Shown: one piece after another, positions 16,054-25,700 of the stretch
Layout: every line of letters begins with the position of its first letter
How positions within the stretch are numbered: position 1 is the stretch's first letter
Assembly (NCBI GenBank): GCA_027325115.1
Contig: DAHWFG010000425.1
Coordinates: 1-30,984 of the forward strand
Source: JAKBCQ01 sp021807585
Lineage (GTDB): Bacteria > Planctomycetota > Planctomycetia > Isosphaerales > Isosphaeraceae
Reading direction: 5' to 3'
Length of the DNA stretch: 30,984 nt
The notes under the pieces: model-generated
Seen by the model: the letters and a program-made list of their open reading frames with translations, nothing else
Told to the model about the DNA's origin: nothing
The model's database searches: none
Program-made: the position numbers and the translations under genes

Positions 16054-18888
16054 TTATCGATCGAGTTCGTTCGAGTCGACGACCTCTCCCTTCGCCCTGG
16101 TGATCAGCGCCATCAATACCAAGGGCTTGATCGTCGGCTTGATCGTGTGAACCGAACCGTCGGCGAACAACGTGTGGAATTCGTCGCCCTGAAATCCGGC
16201 GATCTTGGGCAAAGATCCTTTCGGATCAAGCGGATTGATCTCTCCGACCGCGATATCCTCGGGCTTTGTCCAGGGAATCCTTCGCGGCGTTTCGACCGCC
16301 AGGATCGTGTTCGAATTGCCGTCGGTAATCGATTGGAGTTCGCATCCTTTGTTATCCGAGAAGATCGTATCGGGACCGGTTAAAACGAAGTACGAGCTGA
16401 ATTGATCCATCGGCGTGGTCCCGAGCGTGGCGTCGGGGGAGCGATAAACCGCGGGCATTTTGGCGAGAACCTTCAGGTTCTTCTCGCTGTCCCACGGCTC
16501 GTTCATTTGATATTCATTGTAAAGCGCTTGTTGTTCGAGAAACGGCAGGATCTCGATCCGCCAACTGTGCGGAGTTTTGCCGTCGGGGCCGATGACGACC
16601 GCGGGCGGGAAATGATTGTGCACCGAAACATAATTATGAAATGCGAGCCCGATCTGTTTGAGGTTGTTGATCCCCTGCGCCGCGCGCGCTCCCGCACGCG
16701 CCGAGCGAGCGCCTTCGATCAACCTCGGCAAGATCGCCGATACGTCGTCGGAATTGGTGCTCAAGACGACGACCGAGCCTTTTTGCTCGATCTTCGCGTT
16801 CGTGAGCCCGGTTTTCGCGGTGTCGATCAGAATACCGAAAAACCGCGCCCGATCGCGCGGCATCCGCGCGGTCGATTCCGCCGATTGATCGAGCGAGTTT
16901 CGCGCCAAAGTCACAACCGCCTCGGCGGTCTGCTTCACCTTGGTCGCGGCGACCTCGGAATCGCAGATCATTTTAAGATCAAGCGTGATTTGCTTGTCCA
17001 AGTCGATCCCGACGACCGCCGTCCTGGGAAGTTCCAAAAGCGGAGCGATCGATCGCTCGACGGGATCGCGCAATTGACGATCGGGGTTTTGATCGCGCAA
17101 CCATCCTTGATCAAGATACATCTTGATTCGTCGATCGCCGACCGTCTTCCACGCCTCCTCCCAATCCTTATGATCGGCGGGATTCTTGAAAGACGCGATC
17201 ACTTTTTTCAACATGTTCTCGCGGTCGATGACGATCGTTCGATCGTCGGGTTGGAAATACGCGGGGGCGTTCGGTCCAAAAGGCTCGATCGATCGTTGAT
17301 ACCTTTGTCCTTCGAACTCGACGGTCTCGAATTTCGCCTGGCCGCGTGAGAATGCGAGCAATTTTTGCTCCCAATCGATCGGCTTGACCGCACGCAGCAT
17401 GATTGTCGAGTGTCCCGCGACAAGTTCCTCGATCGGCGGCCGGACCGGCCCCTCGTTTCCTCGGTGCGCGCGAAGCTTGAACATGAGGATCTGTTCGATC
17501 TCGCCGATCTTCACGTCGGTTTTGCCGGGTCCGAGATTTTCCATCATTTCGTTGATCCACGCCGCCAATTTGGCGCGATCGGGAGAAGCCAAGAGATCCG
17601 CGGGACGAACGCCGAAGATCATCACCGCGTCTGTCGGGACGATCGAAACGTCGATCGGGCTCAATGACTTGGCGGGTTGATCGCCCGCCGCGGCGGCCAG
17701 GCCTTGCGCTTGAGCGGTCCCGACGGCCGATCCCTCGGGCCCGCGAAGGCCGATCAAAAGTAGGCCGATCGCGACGATCGGAGCGAACGTCGCGGCGCGC
17801 GCGAAATACGAAGGTCTGTAACTTTGTAGAAATGTTGAATCGCGAAGCATTTCAATCCTCCTCACGAACATCCCCTTGCCGGGCAAGAAGGCGCGGGCGG
17901 GCCATTTTAACAAGGAAATGGAATCGTCCCGCAGCGCCATCCCCGCCAAGAGCTTGAGATACCGCGTCCGCTCGCCGATCAGCCGAGCCCCCTCAAGGTC
18001 GGCCGCGAGCTCCTGATCGAACCGCAACCGCCGGCACAACCAATGCGCCGGCAACTGATAAAAATGAAGCGCCAAACAAAACTGCGCCAGCACTCCATAG
18101 ATATAATCGTTTCTTTTGATATGAGCAATCTCATGCGCCAAGACCGCCTTCCGCTCTTCGCTCGTCCACGCTCTCCAATCGACCGGCAAAAGGAGCACGG
18201 GGCGCCTTCCACCGACGGTCGCGGGGGTGGAAATCGCGTCGGTCTCGCGAAGATCGATCCGTCTCACGCACGAAAGCTCGGCGCGCACCAGTTCGACTTC
18301 GTCGAGCAGCTCACGATCGTCGATCGGTACGCTTCGGTTCACGAGCACGCGAACTCCCCAAAGACCGAGCGCGAACCGAATCAGTCCGATTCCGATCGCG
18401 CCGAGCGCCGCGAAACCGAACCACCCCGCGACTCCAATCGATCGAATATTCGTGATTATCATTGATGTTGATGCGACGATGCGCGACGCTCCGGCGCGAT
18501 TCGGCGGCGATCGATCGGGATCGGTTTGTACGTGATCGGCTTTGATCGCGTTCACATCGCCGTTCCAATCCGATCCGAACGTGAACAGCGGCTTTTGGTT
18601 CGCGAGCCGAGCGTCACCGGGGGCGAATTCGGACTCGAGACGAGCGTCGGCGACGACGTGCTTCGGAACGGCGACCGGGTTCGCTCCGATCGTGATGCGT
18701 CGCCACGCCGGCCAGGGGGAAAACGCGAACATCGTGATCGGCGCCAGTAAAAGGATCGTCGCGAGTGAGGCGTTCACGCCCGCGGCGGGGCTTCGTCGTC
18801 GCGCCAGGGAACCGATTGCTCCGCCGACCGCGGCGAGGATCGCGCCCCGAGCCAAACAACCGAACAGAATCGTACCCAGCGCGTTCAT
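16054..18888 (-). CDS. BlaR1-like M56 metallopeptidase fused to a DUF1559 domain
   Basis: A 944-residue membrane protein. The N-terminal part has hydrophobic segments at ~1-27, 40-60 and 155-180, then the M56 zinc peptidase site HEIAH at 252-256, with a likely third ligand Glu293 in DQELAADLEGA. A last membrane segment at ~362-386 leads to a long extracytoplasmic region. Its final ~207 residues are a DUF1559 (SBP_bac_10) domain without its usual pilin-like leader, recognised by INNLKQIGLAFHNY, HFPPAV, SWRIEILPFLEQQALY and a C-terminal FADGSVHTI. In BlaR1/MecR1 systems such a peptidase senses an outside signal and causes cleavage of the BlaI repressor. Here the sensor region is not a beta-lactam-binding domain, so the signal is unknown. 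It overlaps the blaI-like gene by ATGA. Confidence 0.9.
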   Translation of the reverse strand: MNALGTILFGCLARGAILAAVGGAIGSLARRRSPAAGVNASLATILLLAPITMFAFSPWPAWRRITIGANPVAVPKHVVADARLESEFAPGDARLANQKPLFTFGSDWNGDVNAIKADHVQTDPDRSPPNRAGASRIVASTSMIITNIRSIGVAGWFGFAALGAIGIGLIRFALGLWGVRVLVNRSVPIDDRELLDEVELVRAELSCVRRIDLRETDAISTPATVGGRRPVLLLPVDWRAWTSEERKAVLAHEIAHIKRNDYIYGVLAQFCLALHFYQLPAHWLCRRLRFDQELAADLEGARLIGERTRYLKLLAGMALRDDSISLLKWPARAFLPGKGMFVRRIEMLRDSTFLQSYRPSYFARAATFAPIVAIGLLLIGLRGPEGSAVGTAQAQGLAAAAGDQPAKSLSPIDVSIVPTDAVMIFGVRPADLLASPDRAKLAAWINEMMENLGPGKTDVKIGEIEQILMFKLRAHRGNEGPVRPPIEELVAGHSTIMLRAVKPIDWEQKLLAFSRGQAKFETVEFEGQRYQRSIEPFGPNAPAYFQPDDRTIVIDRENMLKKVIASFKNPADHKDWEEAWKTVGDRRIKMYLDQGWLRDQNPDRQLRDPVERSIAPLLELPRTAVVGIDLDKQITLDLKMICDSEVAATKVKQTAEAVVTLARNSLDQSAESTARMPRDRARFFGILIDTAKTGLTNAKIEQKGSVVVLSTNSDDVSAILPRLIEGARSARAGARAAQGINNLKQIGLAFHNYVSVHNHFPPAVVIGPDGKTPHSWRIEILPFLEQQALYNEYQMNEPWDSEKNLKVLAKMPAVYRSPDATLGTTPMDQFSSYFVLTGPDTIFSDNKGCELQSITDGNSNTILAVETPRRIPWTKPEDIAVGEINPLDPKGSLPKIAGFQGDEFHTLFADGSVHTIKPTIKPLVLMALITRAKGEVVDSNELDR

Positions 18889-19268
18889 CGCTGTTCCTCC
18901 TTCAGCACCTTGCGCAACAATTCGCGCTCTTTATCGGAGAGCTTGCGTTGCTCGATCAAGCGAACAAGCAATTGTTCACGTGAGCCTTGAAACACGCGTT
19001 TGACGAGTTCGCCGAGGAGTTTTCCCGAAACGTCCTCGTACGACCGAACGGGACGGAATCGGAACGGACGTTCGTCGTTCGTTTGTCTGATGAATTGTTT
19101 ATCGACGAGGATTTTGACGAGAGTGGCGACGGTCGTGTATGCGCGATCGAGCCCTCCCGCGGCGAGGGCTTCGCGGACGTCGGCGACGGTCGCGTCGCCG
19201 AGTTTCCAGAACTCGTGCATCACCTCGAGCTCGCGCTCGGTCAGCTCTTTGGCCGGGGGGCGCGCCAT
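18885..19268 (-). CDS. blaI: BlaI/MecI/CopY-family transcriptional repressor
   Basis: A 127-residue winged-helix repressor with a strong AAAGGAG ribosome site before the ATG. LTERELEVMHEFWKLGDATV and AYTTVATLVKILVDKQFI are the DNA-binding winged-helix signatures of the BlaI/MecI family. The C-terminal helices (KLSDKERELLRKVLKEEQ) would form the dimerisation and cleavage region. The family binds as a dimer to sites in its own promoter and is released on proteolysis by its M56 partner, which is encoded immediately downstream with an ATGA overlap. The target genes are unknown apart from likely autoregulation. It is not evidence for beta-lactam resistance: no beta-lactamase gene lies nearby. Confidence 0.93.
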   Translation of the reverse strand: MARPPAKELTERELEVMHEFWKLGDATVADVREALAAGGLDRAYTTVATLVKILVDKQFIRQTNDERPFRFRPVRSYEDVSGKLLGELVKRVFQGSREQLLVRLIEQRKLSDKERELLRKVLKEEQR

Positions 19269-19460
19269 GCGGTTCTCCTTTCGATCGATGATTTATGTCG
19301 GAACGATCGCGGTCGAACGTCGATTCCCGCGCCGATCGATTCGGAACGACGGTTCCCGGAACGATCGCCGCGGAATACGGCTTTTCAGTCGATCGACCCG
19401 CTCGCTTCGCCGCGGCGTGGAAGAACCATTAACGTCCGATCCGAGCGCCCCGGCGAACTT

Positions 19461-19542
19461 TGGTTTTCTAGATCTGGTTTTATAGTAATGACGGCCGTCG
19501 AAAAGTCAACGGTCTGGTTTCAGGAATTTACAGGTTGGTTTT
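19461..19542 (-). promoter_or_regulatory. blaI-operon promoter with four AAACCA boxes
   Basis: On the minus strand TTGACT (19509-19504) and TACTAT (19487-19482) are separated by 16 bases, a good sigma70-type promoter. AAACCA boxes in the same orientation lie at 19542-19536, 19520-19514, 19481-19474 and 19467-19461. The two middle boxes flank the core promoter directly, and the first overlaps the pyrK-like gene's stop codon. These may be the operator of the BlaI-like repressor, although known BlaI sites are usually TACA/TGTA dyads. The leader to the ATG at 19268 would be about 200 bases. Confidence 0.5.
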
Positions 19543-20452
19543 AGCCCGCGATATGCGATCCCAAAACCTCGTCCCACGCGACCGTACGCGCGTCGAACAC
19601 GGGCCCCTCGACGCACACGCGACGGAGGTCGATCGCGCCGCCGGTTTGCACGATCGGCGCGACGCAACTAAAACAGACGCCGAATCCGCACGCCATGTGA
19701 TTCTCGAGCGAAACATGACAAGAAATGTTATAATGTAAGGTGATTTGCGCAACTTTGGCGAGCATCGCCGGAGGACCGCACGCGACGATGCGAACGGGAC
19801 GTTCTCCGCCCGCCAATCGTCGTTCGAGAAGATCGGTCGTGAAGCCGTGATAACCCGCCGTTCCGTCGTCGGTCGCGATCTCGACTTCAACCCCCGCGGC
19901 CTCGAAATCGCCGACCCCCGCAAGCAGATTGGCCGAGCGGACGCCGTAAAGGAGCGTCGCACGATCGCACGATCGTGATCGTTCATTCGCGTTCGCTCCG
20001 TTCGATCCGTACGACGATCGACCGAGCCAATCGCGAGCGAGCGCCAGGAACGGCGTTTGGCCGATCCCCCCCGCGACAAAAACGACCGGCCCCGCGGGAT
20101 CGGGAGGAGGACCGAATCCGTTTCCAAGTGGTCCCCATATGTTTAAAAAATCACCCGTTCGTCGCCTCGAGAGCGCGGCGGTCCCTCGACCCACAACCTG
20201 ATACACGACGTCGATCGCGACGGGAGTTCTCGAACGATCACGCGCGACGTCATAAAGCGCGAACGGCCGGCCCAGGAGGGGATCGCTCCCCTCGCCGGGC
20301 CTGATCATCAAAAATTGACCGGGAAGAATCCCCCGCGCCATCGCGGGATCGTCGAGCCGAACGCGGTACGTATCACGAGCGATCGATACGTTCTCGATCA
20401 CCGCGACCGAATGATGCAAGACACAATCATTCGTAACGATCGCCGACGTCAT
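19541..20452 (-). CDS. pyrK: Dihydroorotate dehydrogenase electron-transfer subunit (PyrK-like)
   Basis: A 303-residue iron-sulfur flavoprotein of the ferredoxin reductase family. Residues ~12-115 form the FAD-binding barrel with RPFALYD (62-68). FVAGGIGQTPFLALA (124-138) starts the NAD-binding domain, which continues to ACGPPAML (223-230). The C-terminal 2Fe-2S motif has Cys254, Cys259, Cys262 and Cys279. In class 1B dihydroorotate dehydrogenase this subunit passes electrons from the PyrD flavin to NAD+ in pyrimidine synthesis. No pyrD is in the window, so a related electron-transfer role cannot be excluded. No ribosome site precedes the ATG. TTGAAT and TATTTA lie just upstream, so the message could be nearly leaderless, or it could be cotranscribed with the pseudouridine synthase 72 bases upstream. 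Confidence 0.85.
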   Translation of the reverse strand: MTSAIVTNDCVLHHSVAVIENVSIARDTYRVRLDDPAMARGILPGQFLMIRPGEGSDPLLGRPFALYDVARDRSRTPVAIDVVYQVVGRGTAALSRRRTGDFLNIWGPLGNGFGPPPDPAGPVVFVAGGIGQTPFLALARDWLGRSSYGSNGANANERSRSCDRATLLYGVRSANLLAGVGDFEAAGVEVEIATDDGTAGYHGFTTDLLERRLAGGERPVRIVACGPPAMLAKVAQITLHYNISCHVSLENHMACGFGVCFSCVAPIVQTGGAIDLRRVCVEGPVFDARTVAWDEVLGSHIAG

Positions 20453-20524
20453 TTCATAAATACCTATTCAGATCCGTATTCAAGAAATCATCCGCCGCGC
20501 TCCCGCCGATCGTGAGATCGACGA

Positions 20525-22537
20525 TCACGAATCCCCCTTTGGGCCTTCGGGTTTGGGGGCGCGTTTGGGAGATCCTTGATTCGACCGGCCGCGCGGCGTG
20601 AATTTGATTTTACCGCCGCCCGCCGCGGGGGGCTTGCGGGGCGCGGGTTTACGCGGTCCCGCGGGGCGTTTCCTTTCAACTTCCGCACCGCCATCATCAA
20701 GTCCGATGACGCGGGGCTTGGGGGGCTCGATCCAGGGCCCTCGTTTTTTGCCTTTGGAACCGCGATCGGCGCGATCGTCTTCGGAACCGATCGGGTCGAC
20801 GATGACGCCAAGATCTTCGTCGTCGTCGATCGGTCGGCGTTTTGATTGGGGAATGCCGAGAAACGCGGCGGGCTTGCGGCGTTCGCGCGGCGACGACTGG
20901 GCGGTCGGCTCGTCGGATTGATCGCTCGGTTGCGGCGATCGCGGTCGACCGATGATCGACTTCCGTCCCGAGTGCGAAAGCCCCGATCGCGTATCGGGCT
21001 TGATCGGCGGTTGAACATCGATTTGAGGCGCCGATTCGGCCGATACCGGTGGATCGTCGCGGCGCGCGGGGCCCGCGTTTGACTGAGAGCGATCGGTTCG
21101 CTGGATTTCTTTGGCGGAGGCGCGGTCGGCACGCTTGGAATCGGCGGGCTTTCCTTCGGGACGATCGCCGATGCGTCGATTTTGATCGCGTCTGGAATCG
21201 CGCGGACGATCGCTTTGGTTTGAGGAACCCGCATGCGCGTAAGGACGTTCGGGACGCTTGTCGGCGTTCGCCTGAGGATGATCAGGACGCTTGTCGGCGT
21301 TAGTGACGGGACGTTCAGGACGCTTATCGGCGCCGACTCGGGGACGTTCAGAACGTTTATCGACATGGACAGGTGTTTGTTCGGTTCTCTTGTCGACGTT
21401 TATCGGAGCGCGGTCGGATCGCTTGTCGGCGTGTTGAGTCGGTTCGCGATGGAATTCGCGCGGGCGATCGCGATCGAACGGTTTGATTTCCTCTCCCGAG
21501 GCGACTTTGCGGAGCAGGTCGATCTCGCGACGGGTGAGCGGACGACACATGCCCGACTTGAGCCCCGCGAGCGCGATCGGCCCGACCGAGATCCGCGTGA
21601 GCGCCATCACTTTATGACCAAATTGCGCAAGCATTCGGCGCACTTCGCGATTTTTTCCCTCGGCGAGAACCATTTCGAGGATCGTCGCGTCGCCTCGTTT
21701 GCCGACGATACGGACGCGGCGGGCGCGAACCTTTCCCTCGGCGAGCCAAACTCCCTCGGTCAGTTTTTTGAGGACGTCGGGGGTCGGGGTCCCGGCGACG
21801 ACGACTCGATACACTTTCTCGACGCCGAATTTGGGATGCGCGAGCTTGTTCGCGAGTTCGCCGTCGTTCATCAGCAAAATGAGCCCGACGCTGTTCTCAT
21901 CAAGCCTGCCGACTGTATAGATGCGTTCATGAACACCTGGGAGCAAATCGAGCACGCGCGGTTTGCCCGAGGGATCGTTGTTCGTCGATACGTAGCCGCG
22001 CGGTTTGTGCACCGCGAAGTAAACATGTCGTTCGGGTTCGATCGATTGACCGTCGACCTCGATGTTCGATTTGCGCGGGTTGACGCGGGTTCCGAGTTCG
22101 CGGACGACTTTGCCGTCGACCGAGACGCGGCCGCGGAGGATGAGTTCCTCGCACGATCGTCGTGAGCCGACTCCGGCGCTCGCGAGGATTTTTTGGAGTC
22201 GTTCGCCGCGTTCGTCCTCGGCCGGCTGGGCGGAATTGCGATCGTCGTCACGGCGCGATCGACCTTGCGCCGCGGCGGTCGGCTTGCGATCATACCGAGG
22301 CTTGCCGTACGGCTTGCGGTCGTGGGGTTTCTTGCCGTGCGGTTTGCGCGCGGTCGGTCCGTTTGATGCGGGTTGCCCCGATCCTCCTCGCGATTCGTCG
22401 CGATGATCGCGCGCGGCGCCTTCGGGAGACGCCCCCGATCCGCGGCGATCTCGTTTCGGTAATGGCCCGCGATCGCCCCGCTGCGACGAGGGGTCGCCCC
22501 CCCCGCGTCGGCCTTTGGGGCCGCGACGTTCCGACAT
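20525..22537 (-). CDS. rluB: RsuA/RluB-family pseudouridine synthase with long disordered tails
   Basis: A 670-residue protein. The ATG at 22537 (MSERRGPKGRRGGGD) follows GAAGAGGA; an open extension upstream lacks a site. Residues 1-110 are basic and disordered. An S4 RNA-binding domain (ERLQKILASAGVGSRRSCEE, 112-131) leads to the catalytic domain with Asp213 in GRLDENSVGLILL and the family segment KVYRVVVAGTP. Enzymes of this family make pseudouridine in rRNA; RluB modifies 23S rRNA near position 2605 in E. coli, while the exact target here is inferred. The whole enzyme ends near residue 350. Residues 350-670 are Arg/Lys/Pro/Asp-rich and disordered, including six 11-residue repeats at 371-436. 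Typical family length is about 240-300 residues, so the tails more than double it. Confidence 0.9.
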   Translation of the reverse strand: MSERRGPKGRRGGGDPSSQRGDRGPLPKRDRRGSGASPEGAARDHRDESRGGSGQPASNGPTARKPHGKKPHDRKPYGKPRYDRKPTAAAQGRSRRDDDRNSAQPAEDERGERLQKILASAGVGSRRSCEELILRGRVSVDGKVVRELGTRVNPRKSNIEVDGQSIEPERHVYFAVHKPRGYVSTNNDPSGKPRVLDLLPGVHERIYTVGRLDENSVGLILLMNDGELANKLAHPKFGVEKVYRVVVAGTPTPDVLKKLTEGVWLAEGKVRARRVRIVGKRGDATILEMVLAEGKNREVRRMLAQFGHKVMALTRISVGPIALAGLKSGMCRPLTRREIDLLRKVASGEEIKPFDRDRPREFHREPTQHADKRSDRAPINVDKRTEQTPVHVDKRSERPRVGADKRPERPVTNADKRPDHPQANADKRPERPYAHAGSSNQSDRPRDSRRDQNRRIGDRPEGKPADSKRADRASAKEIQRTDRSQSNAGPARRDDPPVSAESAPQIDVQPPIKPDTRSGLSHSGRKSIIGRPRSPQPSDQSDEPTAQSSPRERRKPAAFLGIPQSKRRPIDDDEDLGVIVDPIGSEDDRADRGSKGKKRGPWIEPPKPRVIGLDDGGAEVERKRPAGPRKPAPRKPPAAGGGKIKFTPRGRSNQGSPKRAPKPEGPKGDS
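21230..21427 (-). repeat. Six in-frame 33-bp tandem repeats in the pseudouridine synthase tail
   Basis: Exactly 198 bases encode six 11-residue units with the pattern DKR(S/T/P)(D/E)(R/Q/H)xxxxA/V, for example DKRPERPVTNA and DKRPDHPQANA. Conserved units keep the frame and the basic charge, as expected of a coding minisatellite. The units have diverged at the last four residues, so the array is not recent throughout. Confidence 0.9.
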
Positions 22538-22658
22538 GCAATCCTCTTCCCGCGTCGTTCGACGCCGTAATGACGCTCGGAAACTCTGGCCGTAACGTCG
22601 GCGGGTTCCGATCGAGAATATCACATCCTAGAAACCTCAACCCCCGATTGTCCATCCG

Positions 22659-22688
22659 AACCCGAATCGCTCGCCGCGAATTCGGGTT
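22659..22688. other. Hairpin between the kinase and pseudouridine synthase genes
   Basis: aacccgaat (22659-22667) and attcgggtt (22680-22688) form a perfect 9-bp stem with a 12-base loop. It lies about 40 bases past the kinase stop codon (minus strand) and 120 bases ahead of the pseudouridine synthase start. No T-run follows on the minus strand, so it could be a non-canonical terminator or a structured leader. The adjoining stretch to 22735 is strongly AT-rich. Confidence 0.4.
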
Positions 22689-22728
22689 AACCATCCATTA
22701 TTCATAGATATATATTGATAATGATGAA

Positions 22729-25700
22729 TTATCGATTCGCACGCGATTCGGCGGTTTTGCGCGGCGGGCTCTTGATCGCGGATCGCTTGGATTTGAGCGT
22801 CGCGGCGATTTTGAGGAATTGGGGGTGATTGCGGAGCGGTTCGAGATCGGGGTCGGCGGAAAGGTCGGCGACGGGAACGCCCATCTCGATCGATTTTTTG
22901 AGGAGGTCGATCGCGTGGGGGACGAGCCGGGGATCGGCGGCGGTTTTGGAGAGGATCGCAAGCGCGCACGCGGCGTTATAGAGGCGGACCGAAGTGGGCG
23001 CCTCGATCAGGCGGTCGACCTCGGCGATCGCGTCGGTTCGTCCCAGGCGTGCGAGCAAGAGCGCGTGAAGCTGGATCGCGTCGAGGCCGCCGGGCTCGCG
23101 GTCGAGCGCTTTTTCCACCTCTTTCAGGGCTTCGGCGGGATCTTGATCTTTGATCAGATAAGCGAGCCCGAGATGCGCGAGCGCATCGCGCGAGTCGATC
23201 GCGAGCGCCGAATCGAAATCGCCCCGCGCCAGATCCATACGCTTAGGATCTTTCATGCGAGAATATCCACGTGCGACATAAATCGAAACGCGATTGGGAT
23301 TGTGTTCGATGAGATCGGAGAGGAGCGCGTCGGCGTCGTCGGCTCGTCCCTGGCGGGAGATCGCCTCGCCGAGCGCCGCGTGGATTGCGGGGTCGCGGGC
23401 GATCTTGGGGTCGTTTTCGCCGAGCTTGATCGCGCGACTCAGGTCGGCTTCGGCGGCGGCGGGATCGTCAAGTTCAAGATTGACGAGCGCTCGATTCATG
23501 AGCGCCTCGATAAAGTCGGGGTTGAGTGCGACGGCGCGGTCGTATTCGCGTTTGGCGTCGCTCGTTCGGCCGGCGCGGGCGAGCGCCAGGCCGCGATTGA
23601 GATGAGGCCAATCGAACGAGGGGTCGAGCGCCGTGCAGACGCCGAAATCCCCCGCGGCCTCGATGAATCGTTTTTGATCGAGGCGGCACACGCCGAGCGC
23701 GAACCAGGACCAAAACCGTTTGGGGTCGAGGTCGATCGCCTTCTGAATCGCCGATTCGGCGGCGAGCGGGTCGCGCCGAGCAAGATATGAAGTTCCCAAT
23801 AAATAATAATCGCGCGGCGTCGACGGCGGCGTTTGATCGCGGAGGATCCGATCGCGTTTCGCCGCGGCGGCGTTCCCGATCGCCGCGTAATAGCGAGATC
23901 GTTCTTCATATAAAGCTGTTAGGGGATGCGGAAGCGTTCGCTCGGCTAAGTCGAGCCGGCGAATGCCGCGTTCAAGCGCCGCGAGCCGATCGGCCTCGGT
24001 CCCCTTGCGCTGCGCCAGGAAAATTTCACCTCGAGCCGACAGCATCAGCAGCTCGCCGATCTCTTCGCGGAGCGCCGTCCGTTCGTCGCGCGGTAGGAGA
24101 GCGAAGCCGGGTTCGCGGGTCCAATCATCGCTCGTTTCCACATGATAGCGAGCGAGCGCCCGCCGCGCAAGATCGACCCCTTTCGCCTGATGATCGGTCG
24201 GCCCTTGCGTGTTTAACAAAATCTGACATTCGTTAAAGCGTTTTTGGAACGCCGATCGATCGATCTTCGCCGAGGCGCGTTTGAGATTGGTCGCATATAC
24301 ATGAATGATTGAAATTGCGATGATAAATAAGCATACTGAAAGGACCGAGACCGTCGTCCAACTTGTGGCTTTGGGGTTGCGCCGAGCCCATTTGGAAGCG
24401 CGTTCGCGCAGACTGGTTTCGGGGGCGAAGCGAAGGGGACGATCGTCGAGGAAGCGGTTGAGGTCGTCGGCGAGATCGCCGGCCCGCGCGTACCTGCGGG
24501 CGGGATCGGGCTCAAGGCATTTGGATACGATCGAATCGAGGCTCCAGGGAACACGTGAATCGTGCGATCGCGGCGAAGGCGCGGCGACGCGGCGTTCTTC
24601 GGTCATCTCGCGCAGCGTCACTTCGAGTCGCGCGGCGTCGGGACGATCGACGAACGGAAGCTCTCCGACGATCATCTCAAACAAGATCAATCCCAGCGAA
24701 TAGATGTCGGATCGTTCGTCGACCGCGGCGGAATCGGTCGATCCCTTGGGATTAAATGCATCGATATGTTCGGGAGACATATACGGCAACGTTCCGCCGA
24801 TCAGCGCGCGCTCGCCGCGATCGGCGGGGGTTTCGTCGGGGTCGACCGCGAGGTTGAAATCGAGCAACATCGGCGTGCCGTCGGCCGCGATCAACACGTT
24901 CGAGGGTTTGAGATCGCGATGCAATATCCCCCGCGAATGCGCGTGATCGAGCCCCTCGGCGAGACGCGCCGCGATCCACGACGACGCTCGAATAGATGAA
25001 GATTCTTTAAGATATTTACGCGAAGGCTCGAAACCGTCGTGGTGATCGTCACTTCGTTCTCTTGCGCTTTCATATTTTAGATTATTGACGCCGGATCGTC
25101 GCGCGACCGAGAATCGCGCCGATCGTTCGGCGAGACCGCCGAGATCGCGCAGTCGACTCCAAAAGGACGTGTCGAGGGGGCGGTTTGTTCCATCGCCTCG
25201 ATCGGCGAACGACTCGGGCGCGGGGGTCGGCGATCGCTGATCGCCGGCCTTTGATGGAGAATCGCTTGTTGGAATTTTTAATAGATTGGATGATAACGAG
25301 ACGCATAAGAGCGAATCGTCGCGGTCGCATTCGCCTCGGGTTCGGCCGCCGAGTCGGTCAAGCGCCTCGACGAGCGTTTTTCCTCCGGTCGCGAGATCGG
25401 TTCGATCGTTCGACGATTCGAGCAACCTGGCGAGGTTCGTTCCGCCGAAATACGGCATGCAGAGGAGTCTCAAGCCGGTTTCGGGGTCGTCGTGAACCGA
25501 GTGGATCGGCACGATGTGCGCGTGTTGGAGCCGCGCGAGCGTGCGCGGCTCGTCGCCGAGCGCCTCGGAGACTTTGAGCGCGACGCGTCGATTCGAGAGG
25601 CTCTCTTGCTCGGCGAGATAGACCCTGGCGAACGCTCCCCTGCCGAGTTCGGCGACGATCCGAAAGCCCGCGATCACCTGACCGATTCGAGGAGTCGGGG

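Noticed and set aside
16054..19268. Beta-lactam resistance locus
   Set aside because: BlaI/M56 pairs are common in planctomycetes for other purposes. There is no penicillin-binding sensor domain and no beta-lactamase gene here.
21230..21427. CRISPR array
   Set aside because: The 33-bp units abut with no spacers, keep the reading frame and encode 11-residue repeats. No cas genes are present.
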